Source: CAWBVG01 sp963792175 (GTDB lineage Bacteria; Acidobacteriota; Vicinamibacteria; Vicinamibacterales; CAVVIG01). From it: a stretch of 64,000 bases of DNA. The translations under genes and the position numbers were made by a program. Below the pieces are notes generated by a model that saw only the letters and a program-made list of their open reading frames with translations, made no database searches and was not told the DNA's origin. The DNA lies in the NCBI GenBank assembly GCA_963792175.1, contig CAWBVG010000039.1:186001-250000 (forward strand), given 5' to 3'. Of this stretch, positions 28,036-37,520 are shown one piece after another (within the stretch, counting starts at the first letter, position 1; every line of letters begins with the position of its first letter).

Positions 28036-31000
28036 ATGGCAGAACAGGCCGTGTCGCCGACCGCGCCTTCGGAACCCCGCCAGAGAGTGTCCCGGTATTT
28101 CGCGGCGTTGAAGGGGCCGCTGATGCTGCTGTGCATCCTCGGCGCAGCACTCGGCGCCTACTACGTGTTCTACGTCTCGCAGCAGACCGGGTATCTCATC
28201 ACCCGCAACTTCCGGCTGCTCGCGACCCTCGGCGAGCACATCGAAGCGGCGATCCGCAGCGATCAGACAGTGCTGTCGAACATGCGCTTTGGCACGGACT
28301 CTCTGCCGAATGTCAAGGCTGAAGCCTCCAAGTTCATTCCGTTCATCGGATCGGCCTGGATCGTGGAATGGCCTGAGCACAAGAAGCGAAAGGCCGACTC
28401 CGACCACCGCGACCCCGAGGTGGCGCTGCAGTTCATGGAACGCAACACGCAGGTGGCGTGGGTTCTGCGGAATCAGGTCGCCGACGATGCCGATAGCCCC
28501 TGGCAGGTGCGGTTGACTCTGGACGATCTGGTCGAACCGCTGTTGCGCGATCACGTGAATGACGGGACCTTCGACGCGTTGATCATCGCGGCTCCGGACG
28601 GTCGCGTCATCTTCCAGACCGGCGCGGCGCCGCTGCAGGTGGTGCATCTCGCCCGGCTCGTCGCGTCGAAGGATGTCAAGGGCGTTGAGACACGGACATT
28701 CGACGATCTTGCCCGCGCCGCTGGCATGGCCGACGTGGTCGTCGCCGGCGACCAGTACAAACTGTTCACCCAACCCTGTTGTGGCGTGCTGTCGACCGGG
28801 GTGCCTCAAGCGTCGCCCGGAGGTCCGCAGGCCTCGACCGGTTGGGTGTTGGCCGGGCTCACGTCGCAACGATCGCTGACCGCCCAGAGTTATGCGGTGT
28901 CCTTTTCGATCATGGCCGTCATCTCGATCGCCCTGCTGCTGGCGCTCCTCAGCTGGCCGTTCGTCAAGCTGCTCCTGATCGGCGACGCGCAGCGAATCAA
29001 GGCGCACGACGTCGTCCTGGTCGGCACGAGCGCGCTGCTGGGCATCGCGTTGATCACGATCAGCGTGCTCGATCTGTACGCCTACAAGACGCTCGAAGCC
29101 ACCCTCGACGATCAACTGCAGACGTTCGCCGAAGACATCAGTCGGCACGCGAACGACGAAATCAAGGCGGCGGTCGGGCAGCTTGCCCGGCTGGAGACCG
29201 CGGTCGATCGTCCGGATTTTCCCGGCCCGAGATTTCCGGAGGAGCACGAGCATCAGCGACCTCGCCGGTCGCGATGCGACGGGGTCGCAGAGCGGCGTGA
29301 AGCCGTTCCTGTTGAGCGACGAGGACTTGCGAAGCTACCCGGACTTCGAATCCTTCTCGCTGATCGACGAGAACGGGAAACAAATCCAGAAGATGACGCT
29401 CGGATCGTTCGTCACGCCGCACATCACAGTGGACGATCGCGAGTATTTCATCCACTGGACGACGCCGGCGGCCGATGCGACGGCATTCTTCGAACCGATT
29501 CAGTCGGCGACGACCGGCGCTCGCGAAGCCGTCGTGTCGACGCGTACCAAGTCGGGTCGCGTCGCCGCGCTCAGCATCCCGATGCGAACGCTGATCGATC
29601 CGATCATCGTGCCCGGCTTCGGGTTCGTCGCGATCGATGACGCCGGGAAAGTGCTGTTTCATTCAGATCCGCAACACAGCCTGTCGGAGAACTTCTTCAT
29701 CGAGTCGGACAAGAGCCAACGGCTGCGGTCGCTGGTGGTCGCGCGGCATCAGGAATGGGTGAGCGTCAAATACTGGGGCGAGGATCACCGCGCGTTCGTG
29801 TTTCCGATGCACCTCGCCAGCCAGCCGTTCACCCTCATTACCTTCTACGACCAGGACAACGTCCGCGCCGTGAACGTCGACTGGCTGGTGATCACCGCGA
29901 CGTTCCTGCTGCTGTACGCCGGCGCGTACGTTGCCGCGTGCATTGCCATGCTGATTGCGGTCCCGAGGTGCCGGGCGTCGTGGCTATGGCCCGATCCCGC
30001 CCGGTCCAAGCAGTACCTCGACGTCGTGCCGCCGTTGCTGCTGCTGGCGGCGGCGCTGGCGGTCGGGATCGCCGTCCTGCCGCGCGCGGATCTGATTCTC
30101 TTTGCGTGGCTGATCCCGCTTCTGGCCTGGACCGGCGTGTACGCGGTGCTGGCCCGCCGCCACGACTGGCGGGCGCTGGCAGCCCCGAGTGCGATCGCCG
30201 CCGCGCTGCTCGGGATGATGGCTCTGCTGGTGTGGCGAGTAGAGAGCGTCTCCTCGCGCCTCCTGCTACTGCTCCTGGTCGGTGCGGGCGCCGCCGAAGT
30301 CATCGTCGCGGTGTGGCGACGCATCGAAGGGAGGCGGTCGCCGCTCGCGCCCCCGGTGAACGTCTGGTACGGCTTCGCCGCCGCCCTCTTGATCCTGATT
30401 GTGTCGGTGCTGCCGGCGGCGGCGTTTTTCCGGGTCGGCCACGGCCTGCAGATCGAGAGCTTCATCAAATACGGTCAACTCCAGGTCGCGTTGGACCGGA
30501 TCGAGCGAGCGCGGCGGGCGGATGACCTCAGGGCGAAGCAGATTCCCGACGCATCGTTCAAACGGCTGGTCGCGCTCAGAGCGGCGAACGCCCAAGCCGC
30601 GGAATGGGGCGTCTATCAGCGCTTTTTCTTCGACACCAGGCCGCTCGACGCGGTGACCGGATCGCCGGCCGGATGTCGAACGCCGCAGGCAGCGGACGGC
30701 AGTGAAACAGCATCGGCCGAGTCCCGGAGCGACGCGACGATTGCAGAGACCATCGAGGAGCTGCTTCCCTTCTATTCGGAATCCTCGGTCAACCTGCGGG
30801 AGATGGTCCACAATCAGGCGTCCGATGGCCGCTGGCAATGGCGTCCGCACGGCGACGGACTGGCATTCTGCACGCCGACGAACGTATCTGCCGGGCTTCA
30901 GTCCACGGTGCCGCCGTTCTTCGACGCGGCCAAGACGAGCCTGTGGCGCCAAACACCATTCGCGCTGCTGATCCTTGGCTTGATCGCCGTCCTCGCAACG

Positions 31001-32168
31001 GTGGTGTGGGTCGTGAAGTTCATCACCGCCAAGATATTCCTCGTCGATGTCATCGAGCCTCTCTCGACGGAACGCGGCGAGGCGCTTCGCGAGATCTGGG
31101 CCCCCAACCTTTTCCTCGTGGGCGACACGCCGCCGGCTTCGGAAATCCCGGAATTGGCCTTCTGCACGATTGATTTGAGCGACGCGCCGCATGACGCCGC
31201 GGCGCGCAGCCAGTGGTTCAGCGCTCAGCTCACACGCGTCGAACAGTCTGCCGTTCGTCAGAACGTGCTGCTGCTCCACTACGAACGCAAGGACGACGTG
31301 GGCTTCGCCGAGCAGAAGCTCGAGATGCTGGAACAGATCATCAACACCTTGAACCGGACCCTGGTCGTGGTCTCGGCGGTGCCGCCCTCGGTGGCAGGTG
31401 GCACGGCATCCGGCCGATCGGCGGGACCCATCGCAGGCGGACATGACGCGTCGGTGGGATGCCGTGCTGTCGCGATTCACGGTCGTTCCGGTCGTCCCGG
31501 TTGCGCCGATGCCCGCCATGCCCTCGCCGGCGTCGCTGTTTGGCGGCTGGAGTGGGGCCGGCTGGCGGGAGATCGTGTGGCGCATCAGCGCGCTCGGCTT
31601 CTCGCATAGCGCGAAGTTTCTCGAACAGGAGCAGCAGGATCCGCGCGTCGATCGAATGTGGCGTGACGTGCTGCCGTACGCATGGCATCCGGAGCGGCCG
31701 CCGCTCGACGTCGGTCAGCTTCTCGTCGAAGTCGGCGAGCGTGCCGAAAACTACTACCGGGAGATCTGGTCCACCTGCACGAAGGAAGAAAAGCTCGTGC
31801 TGGGCCAACTCGCTGAAGAAGGGCTCGTGAACTATAAGGCAAAGACCACGCTCCGCCGGCTCATGGCGCGCGGGCTCGTCCGCCGCGAGCCACACTTCGT
31901 GCTGATGAACGAGACCTTTCGGCGATTTGTCCTGTCCTCGTTCTCGCGCACCGAGGTGGCCGCGCTCGAAGAGGATTCGACGACGAGTGCATGGGACGCG
32001 ATTCGCTGGCCGTTCCTCGCGCTGCTCGTCGGCAGTCTGGCGTTCCTGTTCGTCACGCAGCACGAGCTGTTCAACACGACCGTCGGCGTGATCACCGCGG
32101 TCGCCGCGACGGTGCCGGCGATTATGAAGATGGCGAATATCTTCGGAGAACGTCGAGCATCAGAGTAA
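28036..32168 (+). CDS. Giant polytopic membrane protein: sensor-like ectodomains, P-loop-less NTPase-like module, winged helix
   Basis: The reconstructed protein has about 1376 residues. Two one-base insertions (near 29220 and 31400) split it; removing them gives one continuous protein. TM1 lies near residue 31 (LMLLCILGAALGAYYVFYV). A periplasmic domain is followed by two helices near residue 300 (FSIMAVISIALLLALLSW; LLGIALITISVLDLYAY). A second ectodomain looks like a Cache/PDC sensor (FESFSLIDENGKQIQKM, VDDREYFIHW, GFVAIDDAGKVLFHSD). Six more helices follow, then a further loop and another helix (LLILGLIAVLATVVWVVKF). A cytoplasmic segment runs NLFLVGDTPP..NVLLLHYERKDD..TLVVVSAVPPS, like the beta-strands of STAND/AAA NTPases without GKT. 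A winged-helix-like stretch (LGQLAEEGLVNYKAKTTLRR) and two terminal helices close it. I infer a signalling or stress-sensing role; the family is not recognised. Confidence 0.7.
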
Positions 32169-32354
32169 CTGCCAAAGACCGCCAAAGTCATCAACAGTCG
32201 CTAAGTGTCTTAAACTGATGGGTGTGTGTAACGATACAGCACATATTTGGCCAGTTCAAGCTTCGTCACTCCAGATAAACATCCTGTTTACTTCTATTTA
32301 CTAGAATCACATTTCGAAACACGGCTGGCAGTCTGGTTGCACCGCTCCGCCGGC
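32169..32354. other. AT-rich intergenic region
   Basis: This gap is clearly lower in GC than everything around it. It holds a short direct repeat GCCAAAG (32170 and 32180) and two TTTACT copies (in CCTGTTTACTTCTATTTACTAG near 32283-32305). It probably carries the promoter of the small genes downstream, but no single -35/-10 pair is convincing. Confidence 0.4.
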
Positions 32355-32729
32355 ATGAGCGATCGAATCGCGATCGTCGTGCAAGCCATCGACGACCCGG
32401 AGCTCGTCGCGGAAATCGAGCAGACCATCCGCGGCGTATTTCGCGAGATGTCACTGCCCGGTTCGTGGCGCGTGATCGTCAGGCCGTCGGCGGCTGGCGG
32501 ACGGTGGGACTTCAACGTCCACGGCCGCGACGTGCGGCACACGCTCTCGATTGCAGTTCCCCCGCATCTCCTGCCGACCCTGATCCCCCGCAGGCTCGAG
32601 GAGTCACTGAATGTGTTGTGGCTTCGCCGGCGTGAAAACGCCCCGGCGCGGACGCTCGACCTTGCGTCCGGTCCGGTCCTGTCAACGGGTCATCGCGCTC
32701 CCGTGTCGCTCGCCGACACGCGCGTCTGA
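32355..32729 (+). CDS. Hypothetical protein, cytoplasmic, about 124 residues
   Basis: I chose the ATG at 32355 (MSDRIAIVVQAIDDPELVAE) over an in-frame start at 32247. The extra N terminus of the latter lies in the AT-rich gap and does not look like protein. The product is a small soluble alpha/beta-like protein with no signal or membrane segment. It contains RGVFREMSLPGSWRVIVRPS and VRHTLSIAVPPHLLPTLIPRR. No ribosome site is evident and no family is recognised. It is followed after nine bases by another small gene, and the three small genes here may be one transcript. Confidence 0.55.
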   Translation: MSDRIAIVVQAIDDPELVAEIEQTIRGVFREMSLPGSWRVIVRPSAAGGRWDFNVHGRDVRHTLSIAVPPHLLPTLIPRRLEESLNVLWLRRRENAPARTLDLASGPVLSTGHRAPVSLADTRV

Positions 32730-32738
32730 GAGGGCATC

Positions 32739-32945
32739 ATGGGCATGTTTCAGCACCCGCATCTGATTCGGGGGATTGTCAGAACAGCACAGGGAGCGTT
32801 CGTGGTCTCCCGGGGGCTGGTCGAAGTTCCGGACGAACTCGGCGAGTCGCTCGGCTGGCGCCCGGCCGATTCCGCGGACGATACGCCGCCGACCGCGTCG
32901 CGCTCGTTGCCGATCAGCTGCGGCCCGGAGCGCAGGGCGTCGTGA
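32739..32945 (+). CDS. Small hypothetical protein, 68 residues
   Basis: The product begins MGMFQHPHLIRGIVRTAQGA and continues FVVSRGLVEVPDELGESLGW. A plausible short alpha/beta core is followed by a polar, Ser/Thr-rich tail. Its stop codon overlaps the GTG start of the next gene (GTGA), which suggests coupled translation. No family is recognised. Confidence 0.5.
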   Translation: MGMFQHPHLIRGIVRTAQGAFVVSRGLVEVPDELGESLGWRPADSADDTPPTASRSLPISCGPERRAS

Positions 32946-33151
32946 CGGACCAGGTCTTCGTCCAGGCGGAGGACCATCCCACGGCGTGCCCGTGGTGCGG
33001 GCGGAGCCGCATTCGCGGCATCCTGCCTTCCCCCGACGGCAACCGCTGGTATCGGTGCGGCGCGTGCGCGACGACGTTCTTCCTGACGCCGCACGGCGCC
33101 GATCACGAAGCGCTCGCGCCGACGGAGCGTCCTGACAGCGGCGCGTCGTAG
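32942..33151 (+). CDS. Small zinc-ribbon protein, 69 residues
   Basis: Two CxxC pairs, CPWCGRSR and CGACATTFFL, sit 22 residues apart around a short basic hairpin (GILPSPDGNRWYR). This is a typical zinc ribbon, used in nucleic-acid binding or protein contacts. The GTG start overlaps the preceding stop. The C-terminal 20 residues are polar and probably disordered. The partner or target is unknown. Confidence 0.65.
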   Translation: MTDQVFVQAEDHPTACPWCGRSRIRGILPSPDGNRWYRCGACATTFFLTPHGADHEALAPTERPDSGAS

Positions 33152-33154
33152 TCT

Positions 33155-33240
33155 GGTGCCGGGATCGTGCGACGGTGCGGATCGGTGCGGGACGGTGCCG
33201 TCGTGCCGGGACGGTGCGGGATCGTGCCGGGATCAGCCGG
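33155..33240. repeat. Imperfect 10-11 base tandem repeat, GGGA(T/C)(C/G)GTGC type
   Basis: The sequence runs as variants of GGGATCGTGCC and GGGACGGTGCG, about seven to eight copies, ending just before the convergent M24 peptidase. It sits in the gap between two gene ends and encodes nothing plausible. Confidence 0.7.
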
Positions 33241-33282
33241 GAGCGTGGCACAGATAACCGACCCGCTCGCGCCGCTGTTCCA

Positions 33283-34704
33283 TCAGGGATGCTTCTTCGA
33301 CAGCCCCGGCTCGCGCATCACGCGCTCGATCTCGTCGGGCTCGACCGGGACGAAGGCCGAGAGGTTCTCGTAGCCGCCGTCGGTCATCAGGATCATGTCT
33401 TCCAGCCGGATGCCGAGATGCTCCTCGGGAATCTGCATCGCCGGCTCGATGGTGAAGATCATCCCCGGTTCGAGCGTCGGCGCCGGGCGGCCGACGTCGT
33501 GCACCTCCATGCCGACCGAGTGCCCGAGGCTGTTGGCGTTGCTCGTGCGATAGCGCTCCACGAACGCGGTCGCCGCCGCCTTGATCCTGGCGTCCGTGAA
33601 CGGGTACCCGGCGAGGATGGCGTCCATCCGGACGACGGCGTTCCTGATGATCTCGCGCGGGGCGCGTCCGGACCTTGATGGACGTCATCAACGCCTGATA
33701 GAGCCGCAGGTAGATCGTGTAGAACTCGCGCTGGCGCGGCGTGAAGCGGCCGTTGGCGGGGAAGACGCGCGTCACGTCCGACTGGTAGTACTTGTAATCC
33801 GGCGCGTAGTCGAACTGCACCAGGTCGCCGTCGGCGAGCTGCGCCGTGTTGCGATGATAGTGCGAGTACAGGCTGTTGGTGCCGGTCGCGATCAGCGCGA
33901 AATACGACGGGCCGTAGGCGCCGTGTTTCTTGAACACGAACTCGGCGTCGGCCTGCAGCTCGTATTCGTAGATCCCCGGCCGGGCGTCGCGCATCGCTTC
34001 CAGGATGGCGAGGCCGGTGATGCGCGTCGCCTCGCGGATGACGGCGATTTCGCGCGGGCTCTTGATCGTCCGCATGGCGTCGAGGATCGGATCGAGGTCC
34101 TTCACGTCGGACTCCGGCGCCGCCCGCTTGACGTTCGCGAGGAACGCCTCTTCGCGCGATGACGCGGCCGTCCCACGGATCCTCCCTGGTCGCCCTCGCC
34201 AGCGCCGCCGGATCGCTCGACGACGCCTCGCCGAGCACCTCGGGGCGGAACGGCGTGAAGAGCGTGCGGCGGTCGCGGCCGAGCGCCTGCGAGTGTCGAT
34301 GCGAATTCGCCGCGCGCGACAACCGCATCGATCCCCGTCGCCCGTGCCGCGTCGTCGCCCGGATGGAGACCCGGCCCGAACATCCGTTGCTCACGACGCT
34401 CGTTGAGCGGCTGGAGAAAGAGCGTCGTCTTTTTCGTCCGTCCGTCGATGACGACGATGGCGCGCGGCTCGACGACGCCGGTCACGTAGAAGAACTGGTT
34501 GCTCTGCCGCAGCGGCTGCTCGCCCGGCCGCTCGGTCGTGCCCTGAAGGACGGCGACCGCGTCGCCAATCCGTTCCATGACCTTCGCGCGACGCGACGCG
34601 AACTCGTCGGGTGGAAAGATGTCGGCGCCGGTAAACACCGGTTGGGCGGAGGGACTCGCGAGCAAGAGCAGCAGTGCTAGAGTAATCAGAGGGGCGTGAC
34701 GCAT
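33283..34704 (-). CDS. Secreted M24-family Xaa-Pro aminopeptidase-like protein, frameshifted
   Basis: The reconstructed protein has about 472 residues. ATG 34704 gives the signal peptide MRHAPLITLALLLLLASPSA. The N-terminal domain is of the aminopeptidase P type (FASRRAKVMERIGDAVAVLQG, SNQFFYVTGVVEPRAIVVI). The catalytic domain shows an Asp in VQFDYAPDYKYYQSDVTR, a His in LGHSVGMEVHDVG, a Glu in IFTIEPAMQIPEE and a Glu in GIRLEDMILMT. Three one-base insertions (near 34330, 34160 and 33665) split the frame. It differs from the two other M24 genes in the window: it has a Sec instead of a Tat-like leader and an AMP_N-type front domain. Its start codon overlaps that of a divergent small gene. Confidence 0.85.
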
Positions 34705-34873
34705 GCGGTTCAATCCCATCGCCTTTCTCGTGCTCGTCGCCTTCTTCGGGCTCCTGACCTTCGCGCTCTCTTCCCGCTCCTCCAACGTTCACCTCGCGGA
34801 GGCGATCGTCACCGTGCTCATCGCGATCGGGATCGGCGGACTCGTGCTGAGGAGCGGGCAGCGCTCTCGCTGA
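34703..34873 (+). CDS. Small two-helix membrane protein, 56 residues
   Basis: The product begins MRFNPIAFLVLVAFFGLLTF, an N-terminal membrane helix. A short polar stretch (SSRSSNVHLAE) and a second helix (AIVTVLIAIGIGGLVLRSG) follow, ending GQRSR. Both helices are strongly hydrophobic with a positive C terminus, which argues for a real product despite its size. Its ATG shares two bases with the ATG of the divergent M24 peptidase (the tetramer CATG). No family is recognised. Confidence 0.5.
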   Translation: MRFNPIAFLVLVAFFGLLTFALSSRSSNVHLAEAIVTVLIAIGIGGLVLRSGQRSR

Positions 34874-34906
34874 TGGACGCTCGCACGAACTGATCCTGAT
34901 TGTCCT

Positions 34907-37326
34907 TCAGCGCGGTCCGTTGGCGCGGATCGTACGAACGCCGAACACGGCGCCGATTTCGTTGCCGTTGGTCGCTTCGAACCGGACCGTCGCCTTCGGC
35001 TTGCCCGCCACCAGCGCGGGCGGCAGCCGGTACTCGACGTCGAAGAAGCGCGACTCGCCGTTCGGCTCGAGCGTCTGGCTGGCGAGCCGCTGGCCCTCGA
35101 TCAGGATGTCGAACGTTCGAATGCGGCGATTGTCGGTCTGATAGGTCACGACGAGCACGTTGGCGGCGCTGCCATCGAGGGGCATGTCGTACGAGAACCA
35201 CTTCGTCCCGCGGCGTCCCGCACGGTCGTCGGCGCGGACGATGGACGTCTCCTCGCCCTGCTGGTTGAACGCTTTTTCGCGCTGGCCATCACCTGGCCGA
35301 AGGAATGCCACCGTCACCGCGTCGAGCTTCCGCAGCCGCTCCCGCTCCGCCGCGAGCTCGGCGAGCTTCGCGTCGTATTCCGGCGGCGTGAAGAGATCCC
35401 AATACGCGGCGTAGGTCCGATGGTGGAGCCGGTAGAACGGCGAAAGCTCCAGGTTCTGATCTGTGCCGACGCCCGCGGTTCTGAACGTGCCCGGCTTGCC
35501 CGCGACCGGTTTGAGCCAGTCCGCGATCGGTCGCTCGGCCGCGACCAGCATCGGAGTGGCGACCGGCTTCGGCGCTTCGACGAGCGCGGAGCCATCCGCA
35601 TTCAACCCGCGGCCGGCGCGCGGCGGTTCGGGGCCGAGGTCGCCGGCCAGGACGAGCGGACCCCACAAGATCGCCGCCCGCCGCTGGTTGTCCGGCGTCA
35701 AGTCGAGCCGCAGCGCTTTCGGCAACGTCAACGCGCACGCGGTCGCCGGTTTTCCACGTGCGTTTCAGCTCCACGTACGATCCCGGCTTCGGCAGATTCG
35801 GGACTGACGCGCCGTTGACGCGGACGGTGAAGCCGTCGGCGGCCCACGACGGACGCCGCAGCGCCAGCGTGAACGGCTTCGGCGCCGCGGCCGTCAGCGT
35901 GAGCGATGCCGACTCTCCCTCCGGGAACGTCGTCGCCATGTCGAGCGAAACGCCCGCGGCCTCCCATCGTGCCGTCGACGGCGCGTACAGGTTGACCCAG
36001 AGGCGATCGCCGGATTCGTAGTAGATACCGAGCCCGTGGAGGGCGTGGCTCTCCATGCCGGATCCCACGCAGCAGGTGAAGCTCCGCGACAGGTCCTGGT
36101 ACTCGCGCCGCACAGCGCGTCCGACCGGCACCATGTAGCACGTCGTGCCGTCTGCCGGATCCATGGAGCCGAGGATGTGATTGAAGAGGGCGCGTTCGTG
36201 GAACTCCGCGTAGCGGACGTCGGGCTCCAGCGCGAAGAGCCGCCGCGTCAGCTTGAGCATGTTGTAGACGTTGCAGGTCTCCGCCGTGCGGCCGTCGATG
36301 ATGCGGCCCAACTTGTCCGGCTCGCCGGAAGTACTCGTCCTTGCCGTGTCCGCCGGTCGCGAAGGTGTGGTGGCCCACGACGCGATCCCAGAAGAAGGTC
36401 GCGGCCGACCGGTCGTCACGATCGCCGGTGTACGCGTAGCGGACCGCCGACCCGAGCAGCTTCGGCACCTGCGTGTTGCCGTGCAGGCCGTTCAGCCGAT
36501 CCTCGCCGTGCGCCAGCGGGTCGAGCACCGCGCGGTGATCGAACTTGTGCGAGAGCGCGAGCCAGCGGCGATCGCCGGTATCGGCGTACAGATCCGCCAG
36601 CACCTCGTTCATCCCGCCGAACTCGGTGTTGAGCATCTGCTGCAGCTGCGCGTCGCTGAGAGGGGAGAGCACGCTCTCGGCCCACGCCGCGAACTTCAGC
36701 TCGACGTCCAGCGCCGTGCGGTTGCCGGCGTAGCGGTAGGCGTCGCGCAGACCGGCGAACGTCTTGTGCAGCGTGTACCACGGCGACCAGTGGCCGTTCA
36801 GATCGAAAGCGGCCGACTTGATGATCCCCTTGGACAAATCGCCGAAGGCCTGCCGCCCGCCTGCCAGCGCGCTCAGGTAGCCGTCGCCGTGCTTGTCCTG
36901 TACGGCCTTCAGCTCGCTGACGATGTAGTCCGCGCGCTCCTTGAATCGAACGTCGCCGGTCGCCGCCCACATCAGGCTCACCGCGGACAGATAGTGGCCC
37001 GCGATGTGGCCGGTGAGGTTTCTGCCGTCGCCATCCCAGCCGCCGTACGGCTGCGCCTTCGGCACGAGACCCGCGCGCTGGCGGTAGAACGCGAGCATGC
37101 GATCGGGCTCGAGCTCCAGCAGGTACTTCGCGTCCAGCTCCTGCGCGCGCTTCAGCGGACCGCCGGTCAGGCGCACGGCCGTCAGGGGCAGCGGGCGCGC
37201 GACGTCCGGCACCGTGTTGACGATCCGTTCGGCAGGGCCGCCTTCGCCCACGGGCTTCGGCGAGGCAGGCGCGAGCTGGGCGACGAGTGCGGCCGCGAAC
37301 GCCAGAATCTGCAGCGCGCGACTCAT
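34907..37326 (-). CDS. Glycoside hydrolase family 127 (beta-L-arabinofuranosidase-like), frameshifted
   Basis: The reconstructed protein has about 805 residues with a signal peptide (MSRALQILAFAAALVAQLAPA). The (alpha/alpha)6 catalytic domain (DUF1680/GH127) is recognisable from PYGGWDGDGRNLTGHIAGHY, PWYTLHKTFAGL and EFGGMNEVLADLY. The Glu/Cys catalytic region is present as AETCNVYNMLKL and SFTCCVGSGMESHA. In GH127 a zinc-bound Cys is the nucleophile. Beta-sandwich domains follow, with a C-terminal extension (KWFSYDMPLDGSAANVLVVTY) typical of DUF4986-type ends. Likely substrates are arabinose-containing plant glycans. Insertions near 36325 and 35735 break the frame. A 46-residue ORF overlaps its start and probably couples translation. 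Confidence 0.85.
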
Positions 37327-37463
37327 TCGAATTCCTGATCGGCGGTCGACGCCTTCTGATCCTTTTTGGTCCAGGCCGGCGGCGGTCCCTTGCGCGCATA
37401 CGGCCGGCGCGTATCCGGCTGTGAAGACAACGATGCCAGACCAAGCAGTCGAGCAGGCTTCAT
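37323..37463 (-). CDS. 46-residue ORF upstream of and overlapping the GH127 gene
   Basis: ATG 37463 follows a good ribosome site (GGAGAGAGCT). The product begins MKPARLLGLASLSSQPDTRR and continues PYARKGPPPAWTKKDQK, a basic, Pro-rich peptide without a convincing signal. Its stop codon overlaps the GH127 ATG (ATGA), so ribosomes may reinitiate there. It could be a leader peptide or a small partner protein. Confidence 0.55.
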   Translation of the reverse strand: MKPARLLGLASLSSQPDTRRPYARKGPPPAWTKKDQKASTADQEFE

Positions 37464-37520
37464 AGCTCTCTCCAGAAAAGGCGCGCGCGTCGTGTCGCTT
37501 TTGGCGCGGGACGTAATAGT

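Noticed and set aside
28036..29640. Treating the N-terminal frame as a separate sensor gene
   Set aside because: The sequence continues smoothly into the next frame after removal of one base in a T-run (DRPDFP to ARDFRRS); no stop or new ribosome site marks a true boundary.
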